Assembly: GCA_900547395.1 (NCBI GenBank)
Contig: URGP01000006.1
Location: forward strand, 1-64,000
DNA length: 64,000 nucleotides
Source: an uncultured Opitutales bacterium
GTDB taxonomy: Bacteria > Verrucomicrobiota > Verrucomicrobiia > Opitutales > Intestinicryptomonadaceae
Reading direction: 5' to 3'
Shown here: positions 9,395 to 16,955 of the stretch, piece by piece
Layout: each line of letters starts with the position of its first letter
How positions within the stretch are numbered: the first letter of the stretch is position 1
Made by a program: the position numbers and the translations under genes
The notes under the pieces: generated by a model
What the model was told of the DNA's origin: nothing
The model's input: only the letters and a program-made list of their open reading frames with translations
Databases searched by the model: none

Positions 9395-9458
9395 AAAAAT
9401 GCTTGCCCAATTCTTGCGGTAATTTAAAAGTGGAAGAAAAAAGAAAGGATTTTTTATT

Positions 9459-10439
9459 ATGCACATGGCGGACGCTTTGGTATCTCCCGCAGTCGGAGGG
9501 GCGATGTTGGCAACGAGCGCGGTTTTAATTGGAATCAGCGCGCGCAAGGTCAGGGAAAATTTCGACAATTCCAAAATTCCCCTCATGGGCGTGATGGGCG
9601 CGTTTGTTTTCGCAATGCAGATGATAAATTTCACAATTCCTGCAACGGGGTCGAGCGGGCATATAGGAGGCGGCATGATGCTTGCAGCTCTTCTCGGCTC
9701 TTATCCCGCCTTTTTGGTGATTAGCGCGGTCTTGATTATTCAGGCTCTGTTTTTTGCCGACGGCGGGTTGCTCGCGCTTGGCGCAAACATTTTCAACATG
9801 GGTTTTTGGACGTGCTTTATCGCATACCCCTTGGTTTTCTTGCCGATAGCAAAAGATTTTTCGAGCAGAAAAAGAATTGTTTTGGCTTCGGTTGCATCTT
9901 CGATAGTCGGCTTGCAGTTCGGCTCTTTTTGCGTTGTTTTGGAGACGCTGTGTTCGGGCGTAACTGAGCTTCCGTTTGGCGTTTTCGCCGGTCTTATGCT
10001 TCCAATCCATTTTGCGATAGGCGCGGTTGAGGGCGTCCTTACGGCTATGCTTATTTTGTTCTTGAAAGAGGCTCGCCCCGAGCTTTTCAACGCCGAAAAT
10101 TCGGGCAGGTCTCTTTCCTTTAAAGCAGTCTGCGGATATTTGGCATTGGCGTCATTTGTGATTGCGGGCGCAATATCCCTATTGGCTTCCGAATATCCGG
10201 ACGGTTTGGAATGGTCGATTGGAAAAATCATGAAAGACGAAGAGTTGAGTGCGGGCGGAAAAATTTACGAAGTGCTTTCTTTAATCCAGACAAAGCTTTC
10301 GGTGTTCGCAGATTATGCCGTGCAGGGCTTGGGCGGCACGGCAAGCAGTATAATTGCGGGGATTGCGGGCGTTTTGATTGTCGCGCTTTTCATTGTTTTG
10401 TACGCGAATTTTTTAAGAAAAAGGCATTGTGAAAGATAG
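9459..10439 (+). CDS. cbiM: Nickel/cobalt ECF transporter substrate-specific subunit, CbiM-type with C-terminal PDGLE domain
   Basis: Membrane S-component of a metal ECF transporter. Metal-binding features are present: the N-terminus MHMADAL supplies the N-terminal amine and His2, and His68 lies in SSGHIGGG, matching the Ni/Co ligands known in CbiM/NikM. At the C-terminus, after further membrane helices, SEYPDGLEWS marks the CbiN/NikN-like PDGLE domain fused in one 326-residue chain. AAAGGA precedes the ATG. It heads an operon with the T subunit, the ATPase and larCEB, so nickel is the likelier substrate; cobalt cannot be excluded. No cobalamin riboswitch is seen upstream. Confidence 0.88.
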   Translation: MHMADALVSPAVGGAMLATSAVLIGISARKVRENFDNSKIPLMGVMGAFVFAMQMINFTIPATGSSGHIGGGMMLAALLGSYPAFLVISAVLIIQALFFADGGLLALGANIFNMGFWTCFIAYPLVFLPIAKDFSSRKRIVLASVASSIVGLQFGSFCVVLETLCSGVTELPFGVFAGLMLPIHFAIGAVEGVLTAMLILFLKEARPELFNAENSGRSLSFKAVCGYLALASFVIAGAISLLASEYPDGLEWSIGKIMKDEELSAGGKIYEVLSLIQTKLSVFADYAVQGLGGTASSIIAGIAGVLIVALFIVLYANFLRKRHCER

Positions 10440-11220
10440 CGCGGACAGCATCGCTTTTTCGATTGCCTCAATGCGGGAGCTGGAAACTTTTTCCGCTTCC
10501 GACTCCCGTTTTGCCTCGATTGGCGCGTCTGTAAAAATTCTCGCAAGTTTTGTTTTTATTTTGTGCGTCGTCTCTTTCGGCGTTTACGATTTGAGGGTTC
10601 TGCTTTTTTTCGCATTTCCCGCCATGTTGTGGATTGCGGTTCGCCCGCCCGCAAAAATATTTTTTAACAGGCTTTTGATTGTTTTGCCGTTTGTGCTTTT
10701 TACGGGAATTTCAAATTTGATTTTCGACAACTCCGCGGTTGCGCTTCCGTTTGGTTTTGAAGCCCGCGGAGGGGCGGTTTCGTTTTTCACGCTTTTATGC
10801 AAGGCGGTGTTGTGCGTGGGAGCCGCACTTTTTTTGGTTCTTACAACGCCCATAAACGCCATTGCGGGCGGGCTTCGCAGGTTTAAGCTGCCATGCGTTT
10901 TGGTTTTGCAGACGGTGCTCACTTTGCGCTATTTGGAAGTTATGCTCGACGAAGCAGGGCGCATGCACTGCGCTTATTCTTTGCGCGCTCCGAATTTGAA
11001 AGGGATTAAATTTTCCGACTGGCACAAGATTGCGGCGCGTCTTTTTTTGCGGAGTTTGGACAGGGCTGAAAATATTTATTCAGCAATGCTTTGCAGGGGA
11101 TTTTGCGCCCGAAAGACAATGGAGTTTTACAAGTCGAAAGAGAGTTTTGCGGAAATAGCGGCTCTTGTTTGCTTTGCTTTTTTCTGCTTTTTTTTGAGGT
11201 TTTCGGATTGGATTTTTTAA
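10429..11220 (+). CDS. cbiQ: ECF transporter T component, CbiQ family
   Basis: Integral membrane coupling subunit that joins the metal-binding subunit to the ATPase. The 263-residue protein has several hydrophobic helices and the two family coupling motifs near the C-terminus: YSLRAPNLKG and YSAMLCRGF, the latter matching the AMxxRGF consensus that contacts the ATPase groove. Translation is predicted from GTG at 10429, overlapping the end of cbiM by 11 nt, with AAGG upstream. Confidence 0.88.
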   Translation: MKDSADSIAFSIASMRELETFSASDSRFASIGASVKILASFVFILCVVSFGVYDLRVLLFFAFPAMLWIAVRPPAKIFFNRLLIVLPFVLFTGISNLIFDNSAVALPFGFEARGGAVSFFTLLCKAVLCVGAALFLVLTTPINAIAGGLRRFKLPCVLVLQTVLTLRYLEVMLDEAGRMHCAYSLRAPNLKGIKFSDWHKIAARLFLRSLDRAENIYSAMLCRGFCARKTMEFYKSKESFAEIAALVCFAFFCFFLRFSDWIF

Positions 11221-11228
11221 GGGGAGCA

Positions 11229-11927
11229 ATGGTAAAAATAGAAAATTTGAGCGTTGAGTATGGCGGAGGAAATTGCGCCTTAAAGGACGTTTCGCTTGAA
11301 ATAAAAGAAGGCGAAAGCGTCGCGCTCCTCGGTGCAAACGGGGCGGGCAAATCGACGCTTTTAAAAACGCTTGCGGGGCTTTGCAAAATTTCAAGCGGGT
11401 CTGTCGAAATAAACGGCACGCTTTTAGAGCGCAAAAATTTGCGAAAAATCCGCTCCGACATCGGCTTTGTTTTTCAAAATTCAGACGACCAGCTTTTCTC
11501 TTTGACCGTTGAAGAGGACGTTGTTTTCGGGCTTAGAAACATGGGCTTTGATTTCCAAAAATCAATGGAAATTGCAGGCGAAACAATGGCAAGCTTAAAC
11601 ATATCGCATCTTGCCAATCGCTCCCCGTCGCGGCTTTCGGAAGGCGAAAAAAAGAGGGCGGCGATTGCTTGCATTCTTGCGATGAGGCCGAAAATTTTGC
11701 TTTTCGACGAGCCGACTTCCCAGCTTGACGCGCGTTCAACGAGGCTTTTATGCGAACTTTTGAAGTCTTTGAAAGGGACGAAAATCATTGCGACCCACGA
11801 CTTGAAAGTGGCGGGAAGCGTCTGCGAAAAAGCGGCGGTTTTAGATAGTTCGCGCCTTGTGAAATTCGGGAATACCTCTGAAATTTTGTCGGATGAAAAG
11901 CTGCTTTTTAACTGTTCTTTATTATAG
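11229..11927 (+). CDS. cbiO: Metal ECF transporter ATP-binding subunit, CbiO family
   Basis: ATPase that energises nickel/cobalt uptake. All ABC motifs are intact in 232 residues: Walker A GANGAGKST, Q-loop FQNSDDQLF, signature LSEGEKKRA, Walker B ILLFDEPTSQLD and the switch His in ATHDL. The ATG at 11229 follows a GGGGAG site right after the cbiQ stop; a longer frame beginning inside cbiQ is not conserved. Only 8 nt separate its stop from larC, so transporter and cofactor genes appear to be one transcript. Confidence 0.92.
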   Translation: MVKIENLSVEYGGGNCALKDVSLEIKEGESVALLGANGAGKSTLLKTLAGLCKISSGSVEINGTLLERKNLRKIRSDIGFVFQNSDDQLFSLTVEEDVVFGLRNMGFDFQKSMEIAGETMASLNISHLANRSPSRLSEGEKKRAAIACILAMRPKILLFDEPTSQLDARSTRLLCELLKSLKGTKIIATHDLKVAGSVCEKAAVLDSSRLVKFGNTSEILSDEKLLFNCSLL

Positions 11928-11935
11928 GTAAATTT

Positions 11936-13180
11936 ATGAAAACATTGCATTACAACTGCGCCGCGGGAATCAGCGGAGACATGAATTTGGCGGCGATGCT
12001 CGATTTGGGCGTCGATAAAAATGAGCTTGTAAAAGAGTTAAACAAGCTCCATTTGGACGGTTGGGAAATCCAAACTTTCAAGGACTCTCGCGGGGGAATA
12101 TTCGGAACGCGCGTCGAAGTGGTGTGCGAAGATTTGGAAGAGCATACGCACCACAATGGGGAGCATCATCATCACGAAGAATATCACGAGGGGCATTGCC
12201 GCGAACACCATCATCACCACCGCCATTACTCCGACATAAAGGCGATGATTGAAAATTCCGATTTGTCTTCAAACGTGAAGGAAATGTCGATTAAGATATT
12301 TGAAAAAATCGCGCGCGCGGAAGCTGAAATACATGGCAGGGAAGTCGGCGATGTTTGCTTTCATGAAGTCGGTGCGGTTGATTCCATAATCGACATTGTG
12401 GGGGCGGCGGTTTGCGCCGAACTTTTGGGCATTGAAAAATTCACTTCGTCGAAGGTGGAGCTTGGCGGCGGAACGGTCAAGTGCGCGCACGGCATTATGC
12501 CTGTTCCGGCTCCCGCCACCGCTCTTCTTGCAAAGGACCTGCCATCTTCTATTGGCGCGGCAGAGTGCGAGTGCGCAACCCCGACGGGCGTTGCCATTCT
12601 TGCCGCGCTATGTTCCGAATTTGAGCCGAAAATCGAAGGCAAAATTTTAAAGTGCGGCGTAGGCGTCGGGCATAGAAATGTTGAAGGGCTTGCAAACGTT
12701 CTGCGTGTAATGCTGATTGAAAGCAAAGAAAATTCAGACGAAAACAAATCCGAAAAGATGTATGAAATTTCCGCGAACATAGACGACATGTCGCCCGAAG
12801 AAATTTCATATTTAACCGAAAAGCTTTTCGAGGCGAACGCTTGCGACGTCTGGCAGGAAAGCATTGTCATGAAGAAGAACCGCTTGGCAGCGAAAGTTTG
12901 CGCACTCGCAAAGCCAGACAGTTTGCGCGAAATAAAAGACTGCTTTTTTAAATACTCATCTACGATAGGGCTGCGCCAAAGCGAAGTCTTGCGCGAGTCT
13001 TTGAAGCGCGAAACGGCGAAAGTTGAAACTTCGCTTGGCGAAGTCCGCTGCAAGATTTCCGCTTTTAAAAATTCCCAAAAGAAGAAATTTGAATTTGAGG
13101 ATTTGAAAAGGCTGGCAAACGAAAAATCAATTTCAATCAGTGAGGTTTTGCAAAAAATAAGAGATGAACTTTCGAGATAA
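11936..13180 (+). CDS. larC: Nickel insertion protein LarC (nickel-pincer cofactor biosynthesis), single uninterrupted frame
   Basis: Final enzyme of nickel-pincer nucleotide (NPN) synthesis, inserting Ni into the dithiolated pyridinium precursor with CTP use. Hallmarks are the N-terminal HYNCAAGISGDMNLAAMLDLG, FHEVGAVDSIIDIVG, AHGIMPVPAPAT and PTGVAILAAL. A very His-rich insert at residues 69-100 (runs of 4-5 His) looks like a metal store. In Lactobacillus plantarum the protein needs a programmed frameshift joining LarC1 and LarC2; here both halves, including the C-terminal SANIDDMSPEE domain, are in one 414-codon frame. It overlaps larE by 17 nt. Confidence 0.9.
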   Translation: MKTLHYNCAAGISGDMNLAAMLDLGVDKNELVKELNKLHLDGWEIQTFKDSRGGIFGTRVEVVCEDLEEHTHHNGEHHHHEEYHEGHCREHHHHHRHYSDIKAMIENSDLSSNVKEMSIKIFEKIARAEAEIHGREVGDVCFHEVGAVDSIIDIVGAAVCAELLGIEKFTSSKVELGGGTVKCAHGIMPVPAPATALLAKDLPSSIGAAECECATPTGVAILAALCSEFEPKIEGKILKCGVGVGHRNVEGLANVLRVMLIESKENSDENKSEKMYEISANIDDMSPEEISYLTEKLFEANACDVWQESIVMKKNRLAAKVCALAKPDSLREIKDCFFKYSSTIGLRQSEVLRESLKRETAKVETSLGEVRCKISAFKNSQKKKFEFEDLKRLANEKSISISEVLQKIRDELSR

Positions 13181-13946
13181 ATTGCGCTCGCATTTAAAAA
13201 GCAAGCGCGTTGCAGTCGCGCTTTCGGGCGGGGTTGACAGCTCTGCATTGCTTGCGTTTTGCGCGGATTTTTTAGGGAGCGAAAACTGTTTGGCAATCAC
13301 CGCCCATACCCCCTACATGATGGCAAGAGAAACCTCTTATGCCGAAAAGCTTGCCGCGCGCTTTGGCGTGAAATTTCTTAAAATCGAAATCGGGACGAAC
13401 TGCGAAATCCTGAAAAATCCGAAAGACAGGTGTTATGTCTGCAAAAAATTTCTCTTTGAAAAACTTAAGAAAATTGCGGCTGAAAACGGCTTTGAAATCC
13501 TTGCGGACGGCACCAATCTTGACGACACCAAAGACTACCGCCCCGGAATGAGGGCTTTGCGCGAGCTTGGAGTGGCAAGCCCTTTTTTGGAATGCGCAAT
13601 CACAAAAGATGAAATACGCGACCTTGCAAAATCATACAATTTGGAAGTTTTCGAAAAGCCCGCCTACGCCTGCCTTTTGACGCGCTTTGAACACGGAAGG
13701 GAAGTTTCGGAAGAGATGTTAAGGCGCGTCGATTGCGCGGAGGAGTTTTTGCAGGACTTGGGCTTTTTGCAGGTCAGGGTAAGGGTGCATTCAAACTTGG
13801 CGCGCATTGAAATCGCGCTAGATAAGTTCGGAGAATTCATGCAAAAGCGCGAGGAAATTTGCAGGAAGATGTCGGGCTTGGGGTTTAAATATGTTTCGCT
13901 AGATTTAAACGGATACAGGCAAGGAGCAATGAATGAAAAAGATTGA
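13164..13946 (+). CDS. larE: LarE, ATP-dependent sacrificial sulfur transferase
   Basis: PP-loop enzyme that adenylates the pyridinium dicarboxylate intermediate and transfers sulfur during NPN synthesis. The PP-loop is SGGVDSS at residues 21-27. Cys170 in KPAYACLLTRF lies where the sulfur-donating cysteine of L. plantarum LarE (Cys176) is found, so a sacrificial or cluster-bound mechanism is possible; further Cys at 80, 90 and 93 are also present. Length 260 residues, normal. The gene is embedded by overlaps between larC and larB, which fixes its role. Confidence 0.9.
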   Translation: MNFRDKLRSHLKSKRVAVALSGGVDSSALLAFCADFLGSENCLAITAHTPYMMARETSYAEKLAARFGVKFLKIEIGTNCEILKNPKDRCYVCKKFLFEKLKKIAAENGFEILADGTNLDDTKDYRPGMRALRELGVASPFLECAITKDEIRDLAKSYNLEVFEKPAYACLLTRFEHGREVSEEMLRRVDCAEEFLQDLGFLQVRVRVHSNLARIEIALDKFGEFMQKREEICRKMSGLGFKYVSLDLNGYRQGAMNEKD

Positions 13947-14682
13947 AGATGTTTTGTCGGATTTCAAGGCGGGCAAGCTCTCGGAAAAAGAGGCGCTGAA
14001 ACTGATTTCGGACGCGCAGACGATGGATTTGGGGCATACCAAAATCGACCGCTCGCGCAGGGGCAGAACGGGCGTCGGCGAAGTCGTTTACGGCGCGGGA
14101 AAAACGCCCGCCCAAATTTTGGAAATAATGGAGGCAATCGTTTCGGAAGGCTCTCCCGTGCTTGCTACGCGCTTAAGTTCGGACGCGATGGAGCTTCTTG
14201 AATCCAAGTTTCCGCAGGGCAGGGCAAACCTCATTGCGCGCACTTTTTCTGTCGGGGCTGAAAACAGGGAATCTTCGGAAGGATTTGTGGCGATAGTTTC
14301 GGCGGGCACTTCCGATATGCCCGTTGCGGAAGAAGCGGTTGCGACGCTCGAATTTTTGGGCGTCAAGGCGGAGCGTTTTTACGATTGCGGTGTCGCGGGG
14401 CTTCACAGGCTGCTTGAAAAAATCGAAAGGATAAGGCAGGCGCAGGTTGTCATCGCGGTTGCGGGAATGGAAGGCGCGCTTGCAAGCGTGCTTGCGGGTC
14501 TTGTTAAAGAGCCGGTAATTGCCGTCCCCACAAGCGTGGGCTACGGTGCAAGCTTCGGCGGGCTTGCCGCCCTGCTTTCAATGATGAATTCATGCGCAAA
14601 CGGGGTGAGCGTCGTAAACATCGATAACGGATTCGGCGCAGCTTACAACGCCTGCTTAATTGCGGGAAAATCCCGCTTGTAA
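13933..14682 (+). CDS. larB: LarB, NaAD carboxylase/hydrolase (nickel-pincer cofactor biosynthesis)
   Basis: First NPN pathway enzyme: carboxylates the pyridinium ring of nicotinic acid adenine dinucleotide and releases AMP. The C-terminal half is PurE-like (VSAGTSDMPVAEEA, VAVAGMEGALASVLAGL, VPTSVGYGASFGG), and the N-terminal part carries the LarB-typical DRSRRGRTGVGEVVYGAGKT. At 249 residues it is full length. It overlaps the 3' end of larE by 14 nt and is the last gene of the nickel operon; no larA follows. Confidence 0.92.
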   Translation: MKKIEDVLSDFKAGKLSEKEALKLISDAQTMDLGHTKIDRSRRGRTGVGEVVYGAGKTPAQILEIMEAIVSEGSPVLATRLSSDAMELLESKFPQGRANLIARTFSVGAENRESSEGFVAIVSAGTSDMPVAEEAVATLEFLGVKAERFYDCGVAGLHRLLEKIERIRQAQVVIAVAGMEGALASVLAGLVKEPVIAVPTSVGYGASFGGLAALLSMMNSCANGVSVVNIDNGFGAAYNACLIAGKSRL

Positions 14683-14772
14683 AAAAACGGGGGCAAATCA
14701 GCCTTTGCCTTAAAAACTTGTATTTGACGATATCTCTAATCAGCTTACGGTTTTACCATTCTTTTAATGGCG

Positions 14773-14811
14773 CAAAAAAAACCGCCTTGTCGGCGGCGTT
14801 TTTATTTTTTG
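14773..14811. terminator. Bidirectional terminator between larB and tRNA-Lys
   Basis: CCGCC-TTGTC-GGCGG stem-loop flanked by A8 on the left and TTTTTATTTTTT on the right, so it can end the larB transcript on the plus strand and the tRNA transcript on the minus strand. Confidence 0.8.
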
Positions 14812-14881
14812 GACCAGCCGGGACTTGAACCCGGAACCAACGGCTTAAAAGGCTGCTGCTCTACCATTGAGCTACTGGTCC
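14810..14881 (-). tRNA. tRNA-Lys (anticodon UUU)
   Basis: On the minus strand a complete cloverleaf can be drawn: acceptor GGACCAG/CTGGTCC, D-arm GCTC-AATGGTA-GAGC, anticodon loop CTTTTAA with anticodon TTT, and T-arm CCGGG-TTCAAGT-CCCGG. The discriminator is A and CCA is not encoded. The anticodon stem GCAGC/GCCGT contains one A-C mismatch at the middle pair (29-41). TATAGT about 31 nt upstream, preceded 14 nt earlier by TTCTTG, is a possible promoter. Confidence 0.88.
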
Positions 14882-14968
14882 GTTAAATAAAGCTTATGAA
14901 ATTACTATATTGATTTTGTTTTGCAAGAAAAATTTTTAAAAAATCAAAAAATATTTTGTCTCGCAGTT

Positions 14969-16111
14969 TTATTTTATTGTTCCCGCCGTATAAAAGCGCA
15001 CAACTCGCTGTGTGATTGCGGTCAACGCCTCCGCGGGAGTTATGTTTATTGTCTTGCAGTAGTCTTCTATTGTAATTGTTTGGGAGCGCGTCGAGCCTAT
15101 TATGACTACTTCGTCAGAAAGGTGTATGTTTGGAAGGGCCGAGGCGTCTATTGCCGCCTGGTCCATTGAAACAATGCCTATAATCGGGAGCAGGGTGTCG
15201 CGGACTATGACGTTTGCGCGGCTTCCAAGGCTTCTTGCAAGCCCGTCCCCGTAGCCTGCGGCGACCAGCGCGATTTTTGAGTCTTTTTTCAGTTTGTAAG
15301 TGTGGGAATAGCCGACATAGGCATCTTTGGGCAGCTCTTTTATGTGGGCTATCGCGGACTTGAAAGATAGCACTTGTTCGGGATTGAAGTCTCTTAAAAT
15401 CGAATTTTTTTCGGGGCGTATGCCGAACAAAACAAGTCCCGCGCGCAAGCTTGTCTGGAAACAGCTTGGCAGGATTTTCGGATCGAAGACATCGCTATGG
15501 TGGACGTAGATTTTCTTTCCGCAAACCGCTGTTTTTTCGGCGCAATATTTCAGAAATTCGGCGTCGGGAATTTCCATTTCTTCGGGTGCGCCCGTGCCTG
15601 TTCCCGCAACGCAGAATGCTTCCAAGTTCAAATTTCGGCTGTTTAAAAGAAAGTCTAAAATTTTTTTCGCCTCGTCTTTGTCGGGGATTGAAATTTCGCT
15701 CTTTTGCGAGGGCAGTTTTAAATGCACGCTTGCGGTTTTTCCGAATTTTTCCGCGGCGGCTTCAAATCTTTTTGCTTCTTCAAGGCTCGATATTGTTGGA
15801 GTTATGTCGTTTAATACGAACTGCTCTTCTTCCTGCGGAATTGACGCGCTTAAAACTATTACGGGCCAGCCTGCGCCCACTTTTCTGACCCTTACGGCTT
15901 CCGAAAGGTTTGTGACGGCGAATGCGTCCGCTCCGCTAATCATGAGTCTTGCAACCGCGGCTTCCAAGCCTATTCCGAAAGCGTCGGCGGCAACGAGCGC
16001 GATGTAGCTGCGCGAGGACGGCAGGAAATTTTTTATTCTGCCCAAATTGCGTTCAAGCGCGTACAAGTCGATTTCAATCGACGCTCTCAACTGTGTGCGG
16101 GGGAATTCCAT
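14969..16111 (-). CDS. Alanine racemase homologue lacking the PLP lysine
   Basis: A 380-residue protein of the alanine racemase fold (TIM barrel plus beta domain): N-terminal RASIEIDLYALERNL, RAGLVLFGIRP, VGYSHTY, AAGYGDGL and SMDQAAID are all clearly the family's. The PLP-binding strand, normally VKADAYGHG, reads ALVAADAFGIG: the Schiff-base lysine is Ala, and the phosphate-contact Tyr and the His are Phe and Ile. I checked the codons directly (GTT GCC GCC GAC GCT TTC). It is therefore unlikely to be a normal racemase; a PLP-independent or scaffold role is possible. Start at 16111 overlaps the end of tsaB by 25 nt. Confidence 0.8.
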   Translation of the reverse strand: MEFPRTQLRASIEIDLYALERNLGRIKNFLPSSRSYIALVAADAFGIGLEAAVARLMISGADAFAVTNLSEAVRVRKVGAGWPVIVLSASIPQEEEQFVLNDITPTISSLEEAKRFEAAAEKFGKTASVHLKLPSQKSEISIPDKDEAKKILDFLLNSRNLNLEAFCVAGTGTGAPEEMEIPDAEFLKYCAEKTAVCGKKIYVHHSDVFDPKILPSCFQTSLRAGLVLFGIRPEKNSILRDFNPEQVLSFKSAIAHIKELPKDAYVGYSHTYKLKKDSKIALVAAGYGDGLARSLGSRANVIVRDTLLPIIGIVSMDQAAIDASALPNIHLSDEVVIIGSTRSQTITIEDYCKTINITPAEALTAITQRVVRFYTAGTIK

Positions 16112-16758
16112 TTTACGTATTCGCGTTTGGCAAGAACTGCGGCGTCCAAAATTTCCGAAGGCTCGCAAACATATGCGAAATCTTCGTTTTTCAGCAAAAA
16201 TTCTGCGATTTCAGTTGCGTTAAAAAACACGCGCTCAAGATTTTCAAAATTCTTGTCCGCCGACTTGCGTTGTTCGACAAAATATTTCGGCAGTTTTATG
16301 CCTTGTATTTCAGATGATGCTATTTCTTTTTCGATTGTTTTGCCGTTTTCAAAGGCTAAGAGGTTTGCGAAGTTTTTGCGCGATGGGCATAAGATTGCAA
16401 ATTCGCTCCGCGAAGCTTTGAGAATTTGCGCGTATGTTTTAAGCAAATCCCATGCGAAGCAGAGTGAATTTTTGTTTGCCGCGCGGAATGTGGAAAGCGC
16501 GGCGGACGCAGTTCGTATGCCCAAAATGGAGCCTACTCCCCTGCAAAACCCGAACGCCGAAACATCTCTTGCATTCAAAGATGCGGCGGCGAAAATTTCG
16601 TTTAAAATTCCGAACATGTTTTCGAGCGCGCCGCCTTGTTTTGACATCGAACATATTATTTTGCCGTTTCGGGCAAGGCATGCCGATATGTTGTCGGAAG
16701 CAGTGTCGATAAAAAGTGCATTGCCGTTCGATAAAAATTTTTCGCCGAATTTTTCCAT
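16087..16758 (-). CDS. tsaB: TsaB, tRNA t6A synthesis complex subunit
   Basis: ASKHA-fold pseudo-enzyme that dimerises with TsaD and supports N6-threonylcarbamoyl-A37 formation. The N-terminal phosphate-strand LFIDTASDNISACLARNG and the GFCRGVGSILGIRTASAAL segment (compare GPGSFTGLRIG in classical TsaB) support the assignment; the C-terminal half is divergent. At 223 residues the length fits. It is the first gene of a two-gene minus-strand unit with the alanine-racemase-like gene. Assignment is by motif only, so moderately sure. Confidence 0.75.
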   Translation of the reverse strand: MEKFGEKFLSNGNALFIDTASDNISACLARNGKIICSMSKQGGALENMFGILNEIFAAASLNARDVSAFGFCRGVGSILGIRTASAALSTFRAANKNSLCFAWDLLKTYAQILKASRSEFAILCPSRKNFANLLAFENGKTIEKEIASSEIQGIKLPKYFVEQRKSADKNFENLERVFFNATEIAEFLLKNEDFAYVCEPSEILDAAVLAKREYVKWNSPAHS

Positions 16759-16917
16759 AAAAACAAATTTAACATAGCACGAATTTTGGCGTTTGCCATT
16801 CTTTTTTTATAAAAGTATATTTCTTTTGATTCATGTTTTTGCCTGTTTTATTAAAATCTGGAGAACGGCATGGCTATAAAAGTCATAATATGTTGTCTAT
16901 AAAAACTTAAAACGCTC

Positions 16918-16946
16918 TTGACTTTTGTGTCGGCGATTGATAAATT
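16918..16946 (+). promoter_or_regulatory. Sigma70-like promoter, leaderless arrangement
   Basis: TTGACT (16918-16923), 17-nt spacer, TAAATT (16941-16946). The -10 ends 9 nt before the ATG at 16956 and no Shine-Dalgarno lies between, so the transcript would begin at or within about 3 nt of the start codon. Confidence 0.6.
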
Positions 16947-16955
16947 ACAATTATT

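Noticed and set aside
9395..9458. Cobalamin or nickel riboswitch upstream of cbiM
   Set aside because: The 64-nt spacer is too short and has no conserved box; only a promoter-like element and a Shine-Dalgarno site.
12038..12272. Overlapping small frames rich in Met/Val or Arg opposite the larC His-rich stretch
   Set aside because: Composition follows from the repeated His codons on the plus strand; not a gene.
14692..14709. GGCAAA-TCAGCC-TTTGCC hairpin after larB taken as the operon terminator
   Set aside because: No T run follows; the symmetric hairpin at 14773 is the better terminator.
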